From Roseivirga sp. UBA6061 (GTDB lineage Bacteria > Bacteroidota > Bacteroidia > Cytophagales > Cyclobacteriaceae), in NCBI GenBank assembly GCA_002427745.1, contig DIYF01000146.1, positions 1 to 7,704 on the forward strand: a stretch of DNA of 7,704 nucleotides, read 5' to 3'. A program made the position numbers and the translations under genes. Of this stretch, positions 1 to 6,525 are shown piece after piece (position 1 is the first letter of the stretch; every line of letters starts with the position of its first letter). The notes under the pieces were generated by a model. That model made no database searches and was not told the origin of the DNA. It saw only the letters and a program-made list of their open reading frames with translations.

Positions 1-170
1 TTAGAACCCTTGAATCCCATTTTACCGGCAGATGCCCAAGAGATTACCTGACCTTGCAAATTGGTCAGAGAGATGATGATGTTGTTGAAAGATGCCTTGA
101 TGTGAGCCTGACCCACAGCGTCTACTACAACTACTCTCTTTTTAGCTTTATCTTTTCTTTTCTGAGCCAT
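1..170 (-). CDS. rpsK: 30S ribosomal protein S11, N-terminal part (uS11)
   Basis: The first 56 codons of a gene that continues past the window edge; a full S11 has about 130 residues. The translation reads [20 protein letters not shown], then [20 protein letters not shown] and [16 protein letters not shown]. The A-x-I-x-A-S-F-N-N-x-I-I-S-L-T-x-x-x-G and W-A-S-A-G-x-x-G-F-K-G-S patterns are those of S11, which lines the platform of the 30S subunit near the E-site mRNA. Its position after rpsM is standard. The ATG at 170-168 is preceded by A/T-rich sequence with no Shine-Dalgarno. Confidence 0.97.
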   Translation of the reverse strand, partial: MAQKRKDKAKKRVVVVDAVGQAHIKASFNNIIISLTNLQGQVISWASAGKMGFKGS

Positions 171-184
171 TGTTCAAAATTTTT

Positions 185-205
185 GTAAGGCTGTTGCCAG
201 CCTAC
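185..205 (-). promoter_or_regulatory. Hairpin with GCAA tetraloop between rpsM and rpsK
   Basis: On the minus strand GGCTG pairs with CAGCC around a GCAA loop (GNRA class). The stem extends by GTA pairing with TAC past one bulged T, giving eight pairs in all. It starts 8 bases after the rpsM stop codon and ends 14 bases before the rpsK ATG. The following sequence is AAAAATTTTG rather than a T-run, so it does not look like a terminator. It may be an RNA-stability or protein-binding element; its role is unknown. Confidence 0.4.
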
Positions 206-213
206 TCATTCCG

Positions 214-591
214 TTACTTAGTTGCCTTCTTCTTGTTAGCAACTGTTTTCCTCTTACCTTTTCTGGTTCTTGAGTTGTTCTTGGTATGTTGACCACGAAC
301 CGGAAGACCTCTTCTGTGTCTCAGGCCTCTGTAGCAACCAATATCCATCAATCGCTTGATGTTCAGCTGTACTTCAGATTTCAGTACACCCTCTACCTTA
401 AACTCTTCACTGATGATCGTACGGATCGCTTTCTGATCTTCATCCGTCAGTTCACCAATTTTCTTGCTAACATCGATACCTGCTTTATTCAGTATATAAT
501 TAGCAGAGCTACGACCCACTCCGAAAATGTAAGTCAAGCCAATCTCAGATCGCTTGTGATCCGGAATATCTACTCCTGAAATTCTAGCCAT
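214..591 (-). CDS. rpsM: 30S ribosomal protein S13 (uS13)
   Basis: A 125-residue protein, typical for S13. It is in the head of the 30S subunit, bridges to L5 in the 50S subunit, and its C-terminal tail reaches the P-site tRNA. The start [20 protein letters not shown], the helix-two-turn-helix segment [14 protein letters not shown], and the C-terminal signature at 85-112 ([20 protein letters not shown], then NNSRTRKG) are diagnostic. The tail is strongly basic (KKKATK). It lies two bases after rpmJ. A 43-base gap containing a hairpin separates it from rpsK. Confidence 0.98.
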   Translation of the reverse strand: MARISGVDIPDHKRSEIGLTYIFGVGRSSANYILNKAGIDVSKKIGELTDEDQKAIRTIISEEFKVEGVLKSEVQLNIKRLMDIGCYRGLRHRRGLPVRGQHTKNNSRTRKGKRKTVANKKKATK

Positions 592-593
592 AA

Positions 594-710
594 TTATCCT
601 TGTCTTTGTTTGAATCTAGGATTCTTCTTGTTAATCACGTATAACTTACCATTCCTACGGATTATCTTACAATCAGCACTTCGCTTCTTGATAGACGCTT
701 TAACCTTCAT
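594..710 (-). CDS. rpmJ: 50S ribosomal protein L36, zinc-free form (bL36)
   Basis: A 38-residue protein found by translating the infA-rpsM gap: [20 protein letters not shown], then [18 protein letters not shown]. Length and both ends are canonical for L36, the smallest common 50S protein, which binds 23S rRNA near the base of the L7/L12 stalk. The zinc-type ligands Cys11, Cys14, Cys27 and His33 are here Ser11, Cys14, Asn27 and Phe33, so this is the non-zinc variant. It starts 6 bases after infA and its TAA is two bases before the rpsM ATG. The infA-rpmJ-rpsM-rpsK order is widely conserved. Confidence 0.97.
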   Translation of the reverse strand: MKVKASIKKRSADCKIIRRNGKLYVINKKNPRFKQRQG

Positions 711-716
711 GATTGA

Positions 717-935
717 TTATTTATATCTGTAAGTAATTCTTCCCTTAGTTAAATCATAAGGAGACATTTCAAGTTTTACTTTGTCTCCGGGCAGAATTCT
801 GATATAGTGCATTCTCATTTTACCAGAGATATGCGCTAACACTTCATGCCCATTTTCCAACTCGACCTTGAAGCGCGCATTTGACAGCGCCTCCAAAATG
901 GTCCCGTCTTGCTCTATTGATGCTTGTTTAGCCAT
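717..935 (-). CDS. infA: Translation initiation factor IF-1
   Basis: A 72-residue protein, the canonical IF-1 length. It binds the A-site region of the 30S subunit during initiation and works with IF-2 and IF-3. The single S1-type OB fold is visible: [40 protein letters not shown], then [20 protein letters not shown] and the ending TYRYK, a close match to the family. It starts one base after the map stop. rpmJ begins 6 bases after its own stop. Alternatives such as an S1-domain fragment are unlikely given the length and context. Confidence 0.98.
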   Translation of the reverse strand: MAKQASIEQDGTILEALSNARFKVELENGHEVLAHISGKMRMHYIRILPGDKVKLEMSPYDLTKGRITYRYK

Positions 936-936
936 A

Positions 937-1710
937 TTAGATGTTAAATACTTCTTCTATATACTTATGAGTTGTTAATATCTCAGTACGATCTTCAAAA
1001 ACAGCCACTGTATGCTCATAGTGTGCAGAAGGTTTACGATCTCTCGTTCTGATGGTCCAGCCATCATTTTCCTGCACTATGTTGCGTGTTCCTAAATTGA
1101 CCATGGGCTCAATGGCTATCACCAGACCATGCTGCAGTTTAGGACCCCGACCTCGTTTACCGTAATTGGGCACTTCAGGACTCTCATGGAGGCTTCTGCC
1201 TAACCCATGACCCACCAGCTCGCGCACCACTGTGTAACCTCGGTCTTCAACATACTTTTGAATGGCGTAACTCACGTCCCCCATTCTGTTGCCGTACTTT
1301 GCTTTCTCAATACCTTGATACAACGACTCTTTCGTTGCCTTAAGAAGGGACATCGTCTCCGGAGTGACTTCTCCTACGGGGTAAGTGTAAGCGGAATCGC
1401 TATGGTAACCTTTGTAGAAGACTCCACAATCTATAGAGATTATATCACCGTCTTTCAATTCATACTCACTCGGAAATCCGTGAACTACATTTTCGTTCAC
1501 CGAAATACAGAGTGTGGAGGGAAAACCATTATATCCTTTAAAGGAAGCTTTACCTCCATGATCTGCGATAAACTCTTCAGCGATCTTATCGAGATCTTTT
1601 GTTTTTATTCCGGCCTTTACCTGCCGGGCTACTTCTCCGTGAGCCTTTCCCAGAATCTGGGCACTTTCACGAATCAGTTGAATTTCTTCTTCAGTCTTAT
1701 ATAAGATCAT
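937..1710 (-). CDS. map: Methionine aminopeptidase, type I
   Basis: A 257-residue cytoplasmic enzyme that removes the initiator methionine from new proteins when the second residue is small. The pita-bread fold's five metal ligands are all recognisable: Asp94 (SIDCG), Asp105 (HSDSA), His168 (VGHGLG), Glu201 (IEPM) and Glu232 (HYEHT). The substrate-contacting His77 (VVHGFP) and His175 (LHESP) are also present. There is no N-terminal zinc-finger extension, so it is the short type Ia form. It lies two bases after secY and one base before infA. Direct secY-map linkage without adk differs from the Bacillus order and is common in Bacteroidetes. Confidence 0.98.
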   Translation of the reverse strand: MILYKTEEEIQLIRESAQILGKAHGEVARQVKAGIKTKDLDKIAEEFIADHGGKASFKGYNGFPSTLCISVNENVVHGFPSEYELKDGDIISIDCGVFYKGYHSDSAYTYPVGEVTPETMSLLKATKESLYQGIEKAKYGNRMGDVSYAIQKYVEDRGYTVVRELVGHGLGRSLHESPEVPNYGKRGRGPKLQHGLVIAIEPMVNLGTRNIVQENDGWTIRTRDRKPSAHYEHTVAVFEDRTEILTTHKYIEEVFNI

Positions 1711-1712
1711 CT

Positions 1713-3041
1713 TTATGCAACTGCTACATTCTGAGATCTACCTCTCATCTTGCCTGACTTCATCATGCCTTCGTAGTGTCTCATCAGTAAGTAGCTTTCA
1801 ATCTGTTGCAAGGTATCCAGGATCACCCCTACCATAATCAGCAGAGACGTACCTCCATAGAATGGCGCGAATGGCTGACCTACACCTGCCTGTACGGCAA
1901 AGGTTGGAAGGATAGCAATAATCGCCAGGAAGATAGATCCCGGTAAGGTAATCTTATCCAGCACACCACCAATAAAGTCAGACGTAGGCTTACCTGGTTT
2001 TACACCGGGAACAAACCCACCGCTTCTTTTCAGATCATCCGCCATGTTGGAAGGATTCACTGTAATGGCTGTATAAAAGAATGTGAACAGGATGATCATC
2101 ACGGCAAACACAATATTATAGGTTGCCCCATAAGGATCTGCGAATGCCACTGTTACTTTATTCCAAAAATCACTGGTATCGGCCCAGATACCACCAATCA
2201 GCGTTGGCAGAATCATGAGTGCCTGAGCAAAGATGATAGGCATTACACCAGAAGCATTCACTTTTAAAGGAATGAACTGACGCTGACCGCCATATACTTT
2301 GCCACCTACTACCTGCTTGGCGTACTGTACTGAAATACGTCTGGTAGCTTGTACCAATGCTACAGTAACCACTACTACAAAGAACAACACAATGATTTCA
2401 ACTACTGAGAACAGCGCTCTTGAGATACCATTTGTGGTATAGAACTCGTTGATAGCTGCGGCTGGTAAGCTGGAAATAATACCGATCATAATCAGCATTG
2501 AAATACCATTACCGATTCCCTTGTCAGTAATTTTCTCCCCTAACCACATACAGAACATAGTTCCGGATGTAAGCAGGATCATAGAAGAAATGGTGAACAG
2601 CGTATTGTCAATTACGATAGCCTCAGCCGGAATAGTCACTTTCAGGTAACCAACACTCTGTGCCAGTGTTACCAGGATAGTAAGTATCCTTGTGATCTGG
2701 GTCAGCTTCTTTCTGCCAGACTCACCTTCCTTCTGCATCTTCTGGAAACTTGGCACTGCCACTGTCATCAGCTGAATCACAATCGATGCAGAGATGTAAG
2801 GCATAATACCCAGACCAAAAATAGCTCCGTTACTGAAGGCACCTCCTAAAAGGTTATCCAACAAGCCGAAAATACCTGAAGACTCACCTTTTGTTGCCTC
2901 AAGTATGACAGGGTCAATACCAGGCAATACTACGAATGAGCCTAATCTAAAAATGATCAAGAACCCCAGCGTAGCCAGGATTCTGTTTCTTAGCTCCTCA
3001 ATGGAGAAAATGTTCTTTATGGTAGTGACAAACTTCTTCAT
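1713..3041 (-). CDS. secY: Preprotein translocase subunit SecY
   Basis: A 442-residue integral membrane protein, the central pore of the SecYEG channel that exports unfolded proteins and inserts membrane proteins. Ten membrane segments are expected and many are plain: about 21-41, 72-92 (with IMPYISASIVIQLM, a hallmark), 116-134, 147-167, 180-197, 209-230, 265-285, 307-327, 366-386 and 396-412. Cytoplasmic motifs include TRRISVQYAKQ (233-243), GGQRQFIPLKVNASGVMPII (251-270) and the RSGGFVPGVKPGKPT loop (339-353), important for SecA and ribosome contact. It follows rplO by four bases and precedes map by two. Nothing indicates truncation. Confidence 0.98.
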   Translation of the reverse strand: MKKFVTTIKNIFSIEELRNRILATLGFLIIFRLGSFVVLPGIDPVILEATKGESSGIFGLLDNLLGGAFSNGAIFGLGIMPYISASIVIQLMTVAVPSFQKMQKEGESGRKKLTQITRILTILVTLAQSVGYLKVTIPAEAIVIDNTLFTISSMILLTSGTMFCMWLGEKITDKGIGNGISMLIMIGIISSLPAAAINEFYTTNGISRALFSVVEIIVLFFVVVVTVALVQATRRISVQYAKQVVGGKVYGGQRQFIPLKVNASGVMPIIFAQALMILPTLIGGIWADTSDFWNKVTVAFADPYGATYNIVFAVMIILFTFFYTAITVNPSNMADDLKRSGGFVPGVKPGKPTSDFIGGVLDKITLPGSIFLAIIAILPTFAVQAGVGQPFAPFYGGTSLLIMVGVILDTLQQIESYLLMRHYEGMMKSGKMRGRSQNVAVA

Positions 3042-3045
3042 ATAA

Positions 3046-3492
3046 TCAAAGCTTTGTAACGGTACCCCCTAAGTTTTCAATTGCAGCTGCTGCGGATGTT
3101 GAAAATTTATGGGCAGTTACATCCACTTTAGAAGTCAAAGCACCTCTACCGAGGATTTTAATCAGATCGTTCTTACCAGCTAAACCATTAGCAATAAGTA
3201 CTTCTCTGTCGATCACAGAGGCACCGGTCTTTTCAGCCAGTTCCTGAACTGTATCCAGGTTGATTGCTTTGTACTCAACTCGGTTAGGGCTGTTGAAGCC
3301 GAACTTAGGCACTCTTCTCTGTAAAGGCATCTGACCGCCTTCAAAACCCTCTTTACGAGAGTAACCAGATCTCGATTTAGCACCTTTGTGACCTCTTGTA
3401 GAAGTACCACCTCTACCAGATCCCTGTCCTCTACCGACTCTTTTTCTATTTTTAGTAGAACCTTCTGCAGGCTTTAATGTATTCAGTCTCAT
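3046..3492 (-). CDS. rplO: 50S ribosomal protein L15 (uL15)
   Basis: A 148-residue protein, the usual L15 length. L15 is a late-assembling 23S rRNA-binding protein with a long unstructured basic arm. That arm is visible: KNRKRVGRGQGSGRGGTSTR at about 14-33, then GHKGAKSRSGYS, followed by FEGGQMPLQRRVPKFGF at 50-66. The globular C-terminal domain ends with an AAAAIENLGGTVTKL segment, typical of the family. It starts one base after the rpmD stop. Its TGA stop lies four bases before the secY start, in the conserved L30-L15-SecY order. Confidence 0.98.
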   Translation of the reverse strand: MRLNTLKPAEGSTKNRKRVGRGQGSGRGGTSTRGHKGAKSRSGYSRKEGFEGGQMPLQRRVPKFGFNSPNRVEYKAINLDTVQELAEKTGASVIDREVLIANGLAGKNDLIKILGRGALTSKVDVTAHKFSTSAAAAIENLGGTVTKL

Positions 3493-3493
3493 C

Positions 3494-3673
3494 TTACAGT
3501 TCCTTTACAGATACCAGGTGATTTACCTTATTAATCATTCCAGCAATCTGTGGAGTCAATTCATGCTCTACAGTTCTGTTTATTTTTCCAAGCCCCAAAG
3601 CCTGGATAGTTCTCTTCTGCCTCTGTGGGCGATCGATCGTACTTTTTGTTTGGGTGATTTGAACCTTTGCCAT
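3494..3673 (-). CDS. rpmD: 50S ribosomal protein L30 (uL30)
   Basis: A 59-residue protein found by translating the space between rpsE and rplO. It reads [20 protein letters not shown], then [17 protein letters not shown], and ends [13 protein letters not shown]. The T-x-x-x-I-x-R-P-x-x-Q-K-x-T-I-x-A-L-G-L-x-K core is the classic L30 signature, and 59-60 residues is the normal bacterial length. L30 sits on the 50S surface bound to 23S rRNA and is absent from some bacterial lineages, so its presence is informative. The start ATG is 6 bases after the rpsE stop, and its TAA is separated from the rplO ATG by a single base, suggesting coupled translation. Confidence 0.96.
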   Translation of the reverse strand: MAKVQITQTKSTIDRPQRQKRTIQALGLGKINRTVEHELTPQIAGMINKVNHLVSVKEL

Positions 3674-3679
3674 CGCTTC

Positions 3680-4198
3680 TTAACCGTTAAAAACTTTAGA
3701 CAATTCAATTCCTCTTTGCTGTGCTACTGTGTAGGCATCTCTCATGTTCAACAAAGCATCAAAAGTTGCTTTCACCACGTTGTGTGGGTTTGAAGAACCT
3801 TTAGACTTTGCCAGTACATTGTGTACACCGGCACTTTCAAACACGGCACGCATCGCACCACCTGCAATTACACCGGTACCTTCAGAGGCTGGCTTTACCA
3901 AAACAAAACCACCGCTGTATTTACCCAATGCTTCGTGAGGCACAGTACCATTCAGGATAGGTACCTTCACAAGGTTTTTCTTTGCGTCATCGATGCCTTT
4001 GGTGATCGCGTCAGTTACCTCATTGGCTTTACCCAGTCCGTAACCTACTACACCATTACCATCTCCTACTACCACGATAGCAGAAAAGCTGAACCTTCTA
4101 CCACCTTTTACTACTTTGGCAACACGCTTGATAGCAACAACCTTTTCTTTCAGGTCTATATCACTCGCTTTGATTGCTCTAATATTTTTCTGTGACAT
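3680..4198 (-). CDS. rpsE: 30S ribosomal protein S5 (uS5)
   Basis: A 172-residue protein, normal for S5. It sits on the solvent side of the 30S subunit near the mRNA entry channel and the decoding centre, and affects accuracy and helicase action. The N-terminal double-stranded-RNA-binding-like domain is visible ([20 protein letters not shown] at about 25-44, then [17 protein letters not shown]). The C-terminal domain has the family's [19 protein letters not shown] (about 107-125), then [19 protein letters not shown]. The gene starts 5 bases after rplR; rpmD begins 6 bases after its stop. Confidence 0.98.
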   Translation of the reverse strand: MSQKNIRAIKASDIDLKEKVVAIKRVAKVVKGGRRFSFSAIVVVGDGNGVVGYGLGKANEVTDAITKGIDDAKKNLVKVPILNGTVPHEALGKYSGGFVLVKPASEGTGVIAGGAMRAVFESAGVHNVLAKSKGSSNPHNVVKATFDALLNMRDAYTVAQQRGIELSKVFNG

Positions 4199-4203
4199 CG
4201 TGT

Positions 4204-4545
4204 TTAAAATTTAAGGCCTCCTTCTCTGGCACCATCTGCCAAAGCTTTGACTTTACCGTGATAGACATAACCGTTTCTATCGAATACCACATTGGTGATA
4301 CCACTTGCCACGGCTTTCTCAGCTAATTTCTTTCCTACTTCTTTAGAAAGCTCAACGTTAACATTTGCTTCTCCCAGCTCAGTAGAAGATGCCGCTACCA
4401 TTGTGTGACCTGCCTCATCATCAATAATCTGAGCGTAAATACGCTTATTACTTTTGAATACAGAGATTCTCGGTCTTTCAGCAGTACCAGAAATCTTATT
4501 TCTGATACCTCTTTTAATTCTAAGTCTACTTTTACTAACAGCCAT
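4204..4545 (-). CDS. rplR: 50S ribosomal protein L18 (uL18)
   Basis: A 113-residue protein within the 110-120 range for bacterial L18. L18 binds 5S rRNA with L5 and anchors it in the central protuberance. The basic N-terminus ([20 protein letters not shown]), the [20 protein letters not shown] strand region, and the C-terminal [20 protein letters not shown] followed by AREGGLKF are all typical. It lies 8 bases after rplF and 5 bases before rpsE, in the conserved L6-L18-S5 order. Confidence 0.98.
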   Translation of the reverse strand: MAVSKSRLRIKRGIRNKISGTAERPRISVFKSNKRIYAQIIDDEAGHTMVAASSTELGEANVNVELSKEVGKKLAEKAVASGITNVVFDRNGYVYHGKVKALADGAREGGLKF

Positions 4546-4553
4546 GACTCTAA

Positions 4554-5108
4554 TTATTTAGCAGCAGTTTTACCAGCTTTCCTACGAATGTTTTCACCAA
4601 CGAAACGCACACCTTTACCTTTGTAAGGCTCGATTTTTCTCAAAGATCTGATTTTCGCTGCTACCTGACCGATTAACTCTTTGTCAGTGCTTTCCAATGT
4701 CACAATCGGATTCTTACCTTTCACCATCTCTGCAGAAGTTTTCACTTCAGCAGGTACCGCCAAATAGATATTGTGCGAATACCCCAGGTTCAGCTCAAGA
4801 ACGTTGTTAGATACAGCGGCCTTATAACCTACCCCTACCAACTCTAATTGCTTCTTGTACCCTTCCGTTACACCAACAACCATGTTGCTGATCAAAGAAC
4901 GGTAAAGGCCATGCAAAGACTTGTGTCTCTTCTGCTCAGTAGGTCTCTCTACTGTCAAAACACCATCTTCCACAACCACAGACATATCAGGATTTACTGC
5001 CTGACTCAGCTCTCCCTTTGGTCCTTTAACAGTAACCACATTATCAGCAGCTACGTCTACAGACACACCTTGAGGAAGATCGATCGGTTTCTTACCAACT
5101 CGTGACAT
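4554..5108 (-). CDS. rplF: 50S ribosomal protein L6 (uL6)
   Basis: A 184-residue protein, close to the usual 175-185. L6 binds 23S rRNA near the factor-binding centre beside the sarcin-ricin loop, and is needed late in 50S assembly. It starts [15 protein letters not shown], carries the duplicated L6 fold, and ends with the family signature at about 160-180 ([10 protein letters not shown], then [10 protein letters not shown]). The internal [20 protein letters not shown] segment is also characteristic. The start is preceded by AGATAAGAA, only loosely purine-rich. The stop lies 8 bases before rplR. No irregularity is seen. Confidence 0.98.
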   Translation of the reverse strand: MSRVGKKPIDLPQGVSVDVAADNVVTVKGPKGELSQAVNPDMSVVVEDGVLTVERPTEQKRHKSLHGLYRSLISNMVVGVTEGYKKQLELVGVGYKAAVSNNVLELNLGYSHNIYLAVPAEVKTSAEMVKGKNPIVTLESTDKELIGQVAAKIRSLRKIEPYKGKGVRFVGENIRRKAGKTAAK

Positions 5109-5123
5109 TTCTTATCTCAGTTA

Positions 5124-5519
5124 TTAATATACGTGACATAAAACTTCACCACCGATGTTCGCCACACGCGCTTCTTTATCGGTCATGATTCCCTTAGAAG
5201 TAGATACCACAGCAATACCCAGTCCGTTAAGAACTCTTGGCAGGTCAGCTGCACCGGCATACTTTCTAAGCCCTGGCTTACTAATTCTCTCCAGCTTTAC
5301 AATGGCAGGAGCCTTAGTAGTAGGGTTATATTTCAATGCTATTTTAATGTTGCCCTGAGGACCTTCCTGCTCGAACTTGTAGTTCTGAATGTAGCCCTTG
5401 TCAAACAACACCTTAGTTATTTCCTTCTTCACATTTGAAGCCGGAATGTCCACAACTCTATGGTTCGCTTTAATAGCGTTCCTGAGTCTGGTCAGATAAT
5501 CTGCTATTGGATCAGTCAT
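5124..5519 (-). CDS. rpsH: 30S ribosomal protein S8 (uS8)
   Basis: A 131-residue protein, the standard S8 length. S8 binds helix 21 of 16S rRNA and organises the central domain of the 30S subunit; in E. coli it also represses the spc operon. The start MTDPIADYLTRLRNAIKANH and the C-terminal signature (STSKG at 106-110, TDKEARVANIGGEVLCHVY at 113-131) are typical. It is the first gene after the internal promoter and structured leader, so it would be the first cistron of a second transcription unit. That position makes feedback by S8 on its own leader an attractive but untested idea. Two TAA codons follow one another at its end; rplF starts 15 bases after the first. Confidence 0.98.
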   Translation of the reverse strand: MTDPIADYLTRLRNAIKANHRVVDIPASNVKKEITKVLFDKGYIQNYKFEQEGPQGNIKIALKYNPTTKAPAIVKLERISKPGLRKYAGAADLPRVLNGLGIAVVSTSKGIMTDKEARVANIGGEVLCHVY

Positions 5520-5632
5520 TTTTATTTATTTAAAGAGCCCGCAACTCTCATTGCAGGCATTTTTGATCTGGCGATATCACCCAGATCTGAGTTTTTTTAT
5601 TAATTAATTCAATATTGCGGCTCGAAAACCGG
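5520..5632 (-). promoter_or_regulatory. Structured leader of rpsH, three hairpins
   Basis: The likely 5' untranslated region can form three hairpins in minus-strand order. The first (5631-5618) has a 5-base stem, CGGTT with GAGCCG-type pairing, closing a UUCG loop. The second (5587-5565) pairs GATCT with AGATC and, after one bulged G, GGTG with CGCC around ATAT. The third (5558-5537) pairs GCCTGCAA with TTGCGGGC over 8 bases including one G-U, with a TGAGAG loop. An A/T-only stretch then leads to the ATG with no Shine-Dalgarno. Such leaders often bind a ribosomal protein. S8 is the natural candidate, but this is inference and no known leader family was recognised. Confidence 0.5.
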
Positions 5633-5636
5633 CCTG

Positions 5637-5666
5637 CAAAGGTACGGAATTAATCTTATGAACAAA
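5637..5666 (-). promoter_or_regulatory. Bacteroidetes-type promoter upstream of rpsH
   Basis: The minus strand carries TTTG (5666-5663), an 18-base spacer, then TACCTTTG (5644-5637). This matches the Bacteroidetes primary-sigma consensus of a -33 TTTG and a -7 TAnnTTTG. Transcription would start near 5632, giving a leader of about 112 bases before rpsH. A by-eye scan of the minus strand found only one other TAnnTTTG (2823-2816, inside secY), which has no TTG at a suitable distance. The promoter would drive rpsH and the genes after it. The -33 element lies within the T-rich tail of the rpsN terminator. Confidence 0.72.
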
Positions 5667-5694
5667 AGAAAAAGCGAATTACCAACTCGCTTTT
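5661..5694 (-). terminator. Terminator-like hairpin overlapping the end of rpsN
   Basis: On the minus strand the arms AAAAGCGA (5694-5687) and TCGCTTTT (5677-5670) pair perfectly over 8 bases around a 9-base loop. A T-rich tail (TCTTTTGTT) follows. The rpsN TAA codon is in the loop, and the last codons before it lie in the upstream arm. The shape fits an intrinsic terminator, but the stem has only three G-C pairs, so it may be weak or act as a 3'-end stabiliser or attenuator. Confidence 0.5.
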
Positions 5695-5948
5695 GTTACT
5701 CCAGGTATTTTACCCGCTGAAGCCATCTCTCTGAATGTCACCCTTGAGATACCGAATTTTCTCATGTATCCTTTTGGACGACCTGTCAGTTTACATCTGT
5801 TGTGCAATCTCACAGGCGAAGAGTTTCTTGGGAGTTTATCCAAACCTTCCCAGTCACCTTCAGCCTTCAGGGCAGCTCTTTTCTCAGCATACCTTGCAAC
5901 AAGTCTTTCTCTTTTTCTTTCTCTAGCCTTAACTGCTTCTCTAGCCAT
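5679..5948 (-). CDS. rpsN: 30S ribosomal protein S14, long zinc-free form (uS14)
   Basis: An 89-residue S14 of the long type; the short zinc form has about 61 residues. S14 sits in the head of the 30S subunit next to S3 and S10. The C-terminal block ([20 protein letters not shown] at 57-75, then the ending PGVTKASW) is diagnostic. By alignment to the zinc form's CxxC...CxxC, the four ligand positions here are Cys52, Thr55, Ser68 and Thr71, so zinc cannot be bound in the usual way. The gene starts 5 bases after rplE. Its stop codon lies in the loop of a terminator-like hairpin, and the next gene, rpsH, is 159 bases away, by far the largest gap in the window. Confidence 0.97.
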   Translation of the reverse strand: MAREAVKARERKRERLVARYAEKRAALKAEGDWEGLDKLPRNSSPVRLHNRCKLTGRPKGYMRKFGISRVTFREMASAGKIPGVTKASW

Positions 5949-5953
5949 GTCAA

Positions 5954-6508
5954 TTATTTTTTACCAGATTTAAAAGGCATACCAAAAGCCTTCAGTAACT
6001 CGTAGCTTTCCTCATCGGTATTGGCAGTAGTCACAAATGTGATATCCATACCAGAGATCTTACTTACTTTATCGATAGAAATTTCAGGGAAGATGATCTG
6101 CTCCTTTACACCCAAAGTGTAATTACCTCTGCCATCAAATCCTTTGTCGTTCACACCTCTGAAGTCACGTACCCTTGGCAGGGCGATGTTCAGAAGTCTG
6201 TCCATGAACTCATACATACGCTCACCTCTCAGGGTCACTCTTGCACCGATAGGCATTCCCTCTCTCAACTTAAAGTTCGAGATAGAATTCTTCGCTACAG
6301 TAGGTACAGCCTTCTGGCCGGTAATTGTAGTAAGCTCTTCAACTCCGATATCGACAAGTTTCTTATCAGCTACAGCCGCACCGATACCTTTGTTCACTAC
6401 TACTTTAGTGACTTTAGGTACCTGCATGATTGTAGAGTACTCAAATTTTTCTTTCAAAGCGGGAACAATCTCGCTCTGATATCTATCTTTTAATCTTGGA
6501 TTAGCCAT
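5954..6508 (-). CDS. rplE: 50S ribosomal protein L5 (uL5)
   Basis: A 184-residue protein, matching the usual 178-185. L5 binds 5S rRNA and, with L18, brings it into the central protuberance; it also touches the P-site tRNA and S13. Family blocks are clear: [20 protein letters not shown] at the start, [14 protein letters not shown], the [20 protein letters not shown] segment, [31 protein letters not shown], the [16 protein letters not shown] loop, and [20 protein letters not shown] near the end. It follows rplX by 15 bases and ends 5 bases before rpsN. It is the only gene here with a strong Shine-Dalgarno-like site. In E. coli the rplX-rplE junction is where S8 represses the spc operon; I cannot recognise that binding structure here. 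Confidence 0.98.
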   Translation of the reverse strand: MANPRLKDRYQSEIVPALKEKFEYSTIMQVPKVTKVVVNKGIGAAVADKKLVDIGVEELTTITGQKAVPTVAKNSISNFKLREGMPIGARVTLRGERMYEFMDRLLNIALPRVRDFRGVNDKGFDGRGNYTLGVKEQIIFPEISIDKVSKISGMDITFVTTANTDEESYELLKAFGMPFKSGKK

Positions 6509-6516
6509 GATAAGTT

Positions 6517-6525
6517 ACCTCTCCT
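6517..6525 (-). promoter_or_regulatory. Strong Shine-Dalgarno-like site before rplE
   Basis: The minus strand reads AGGAGAGGT here. It contains both AGGAG and GAGGT, each complementary to the usual 16S rRNA 3' end (CACCTCCTTT). GAGGT is 8 bases before the rplE ATG, a good distance. The first bases of the site overlap the rplX TAG stop codon. None of the other starts in the window has a comparable site; most are preceded by A/T-rich sequence, as expected in Bacteroidetes. Function is inferred. Confidence 0.6.

Noticed and set aside
1246..1260. TAnnTTTG-like TACTTTTG on the plus strand inside map
   Set aside because: There is no -33 element at the right distance and no plus-strand gene after it.
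1207..1704. Long plus-strand open frame opposite map (165 codons), and similar plus-strand frames elsewhere
   Set aside because: The proteins resemble nothing known, all lie opposite strongly conserved minus-strand genes, and none has a promoter or ribosome site.
2816..2823. A second TAnnTTTG match (TATTTTTG) on the minus strand inside secY
   Set aside because: No TTG or TTTG lies at a 17-23 base distance upstream, and it is within coding sequence, so it is most likely chance.
3213..3410. A second minus-strand frame (65 codons) inside rplO
   Set aside because: It is an out-of-frame shadow of L15, whose own frame gives a full family match.
5565..5587. Possible mimic of the 16S rRNA helix 21 S8-binding site in the rpsH leader, based on a UGAUA stretch
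   Set aside because: The shared bases are too few and the internal-loop geometry could not be matched by eye, so it was not claimed as an S8 site.
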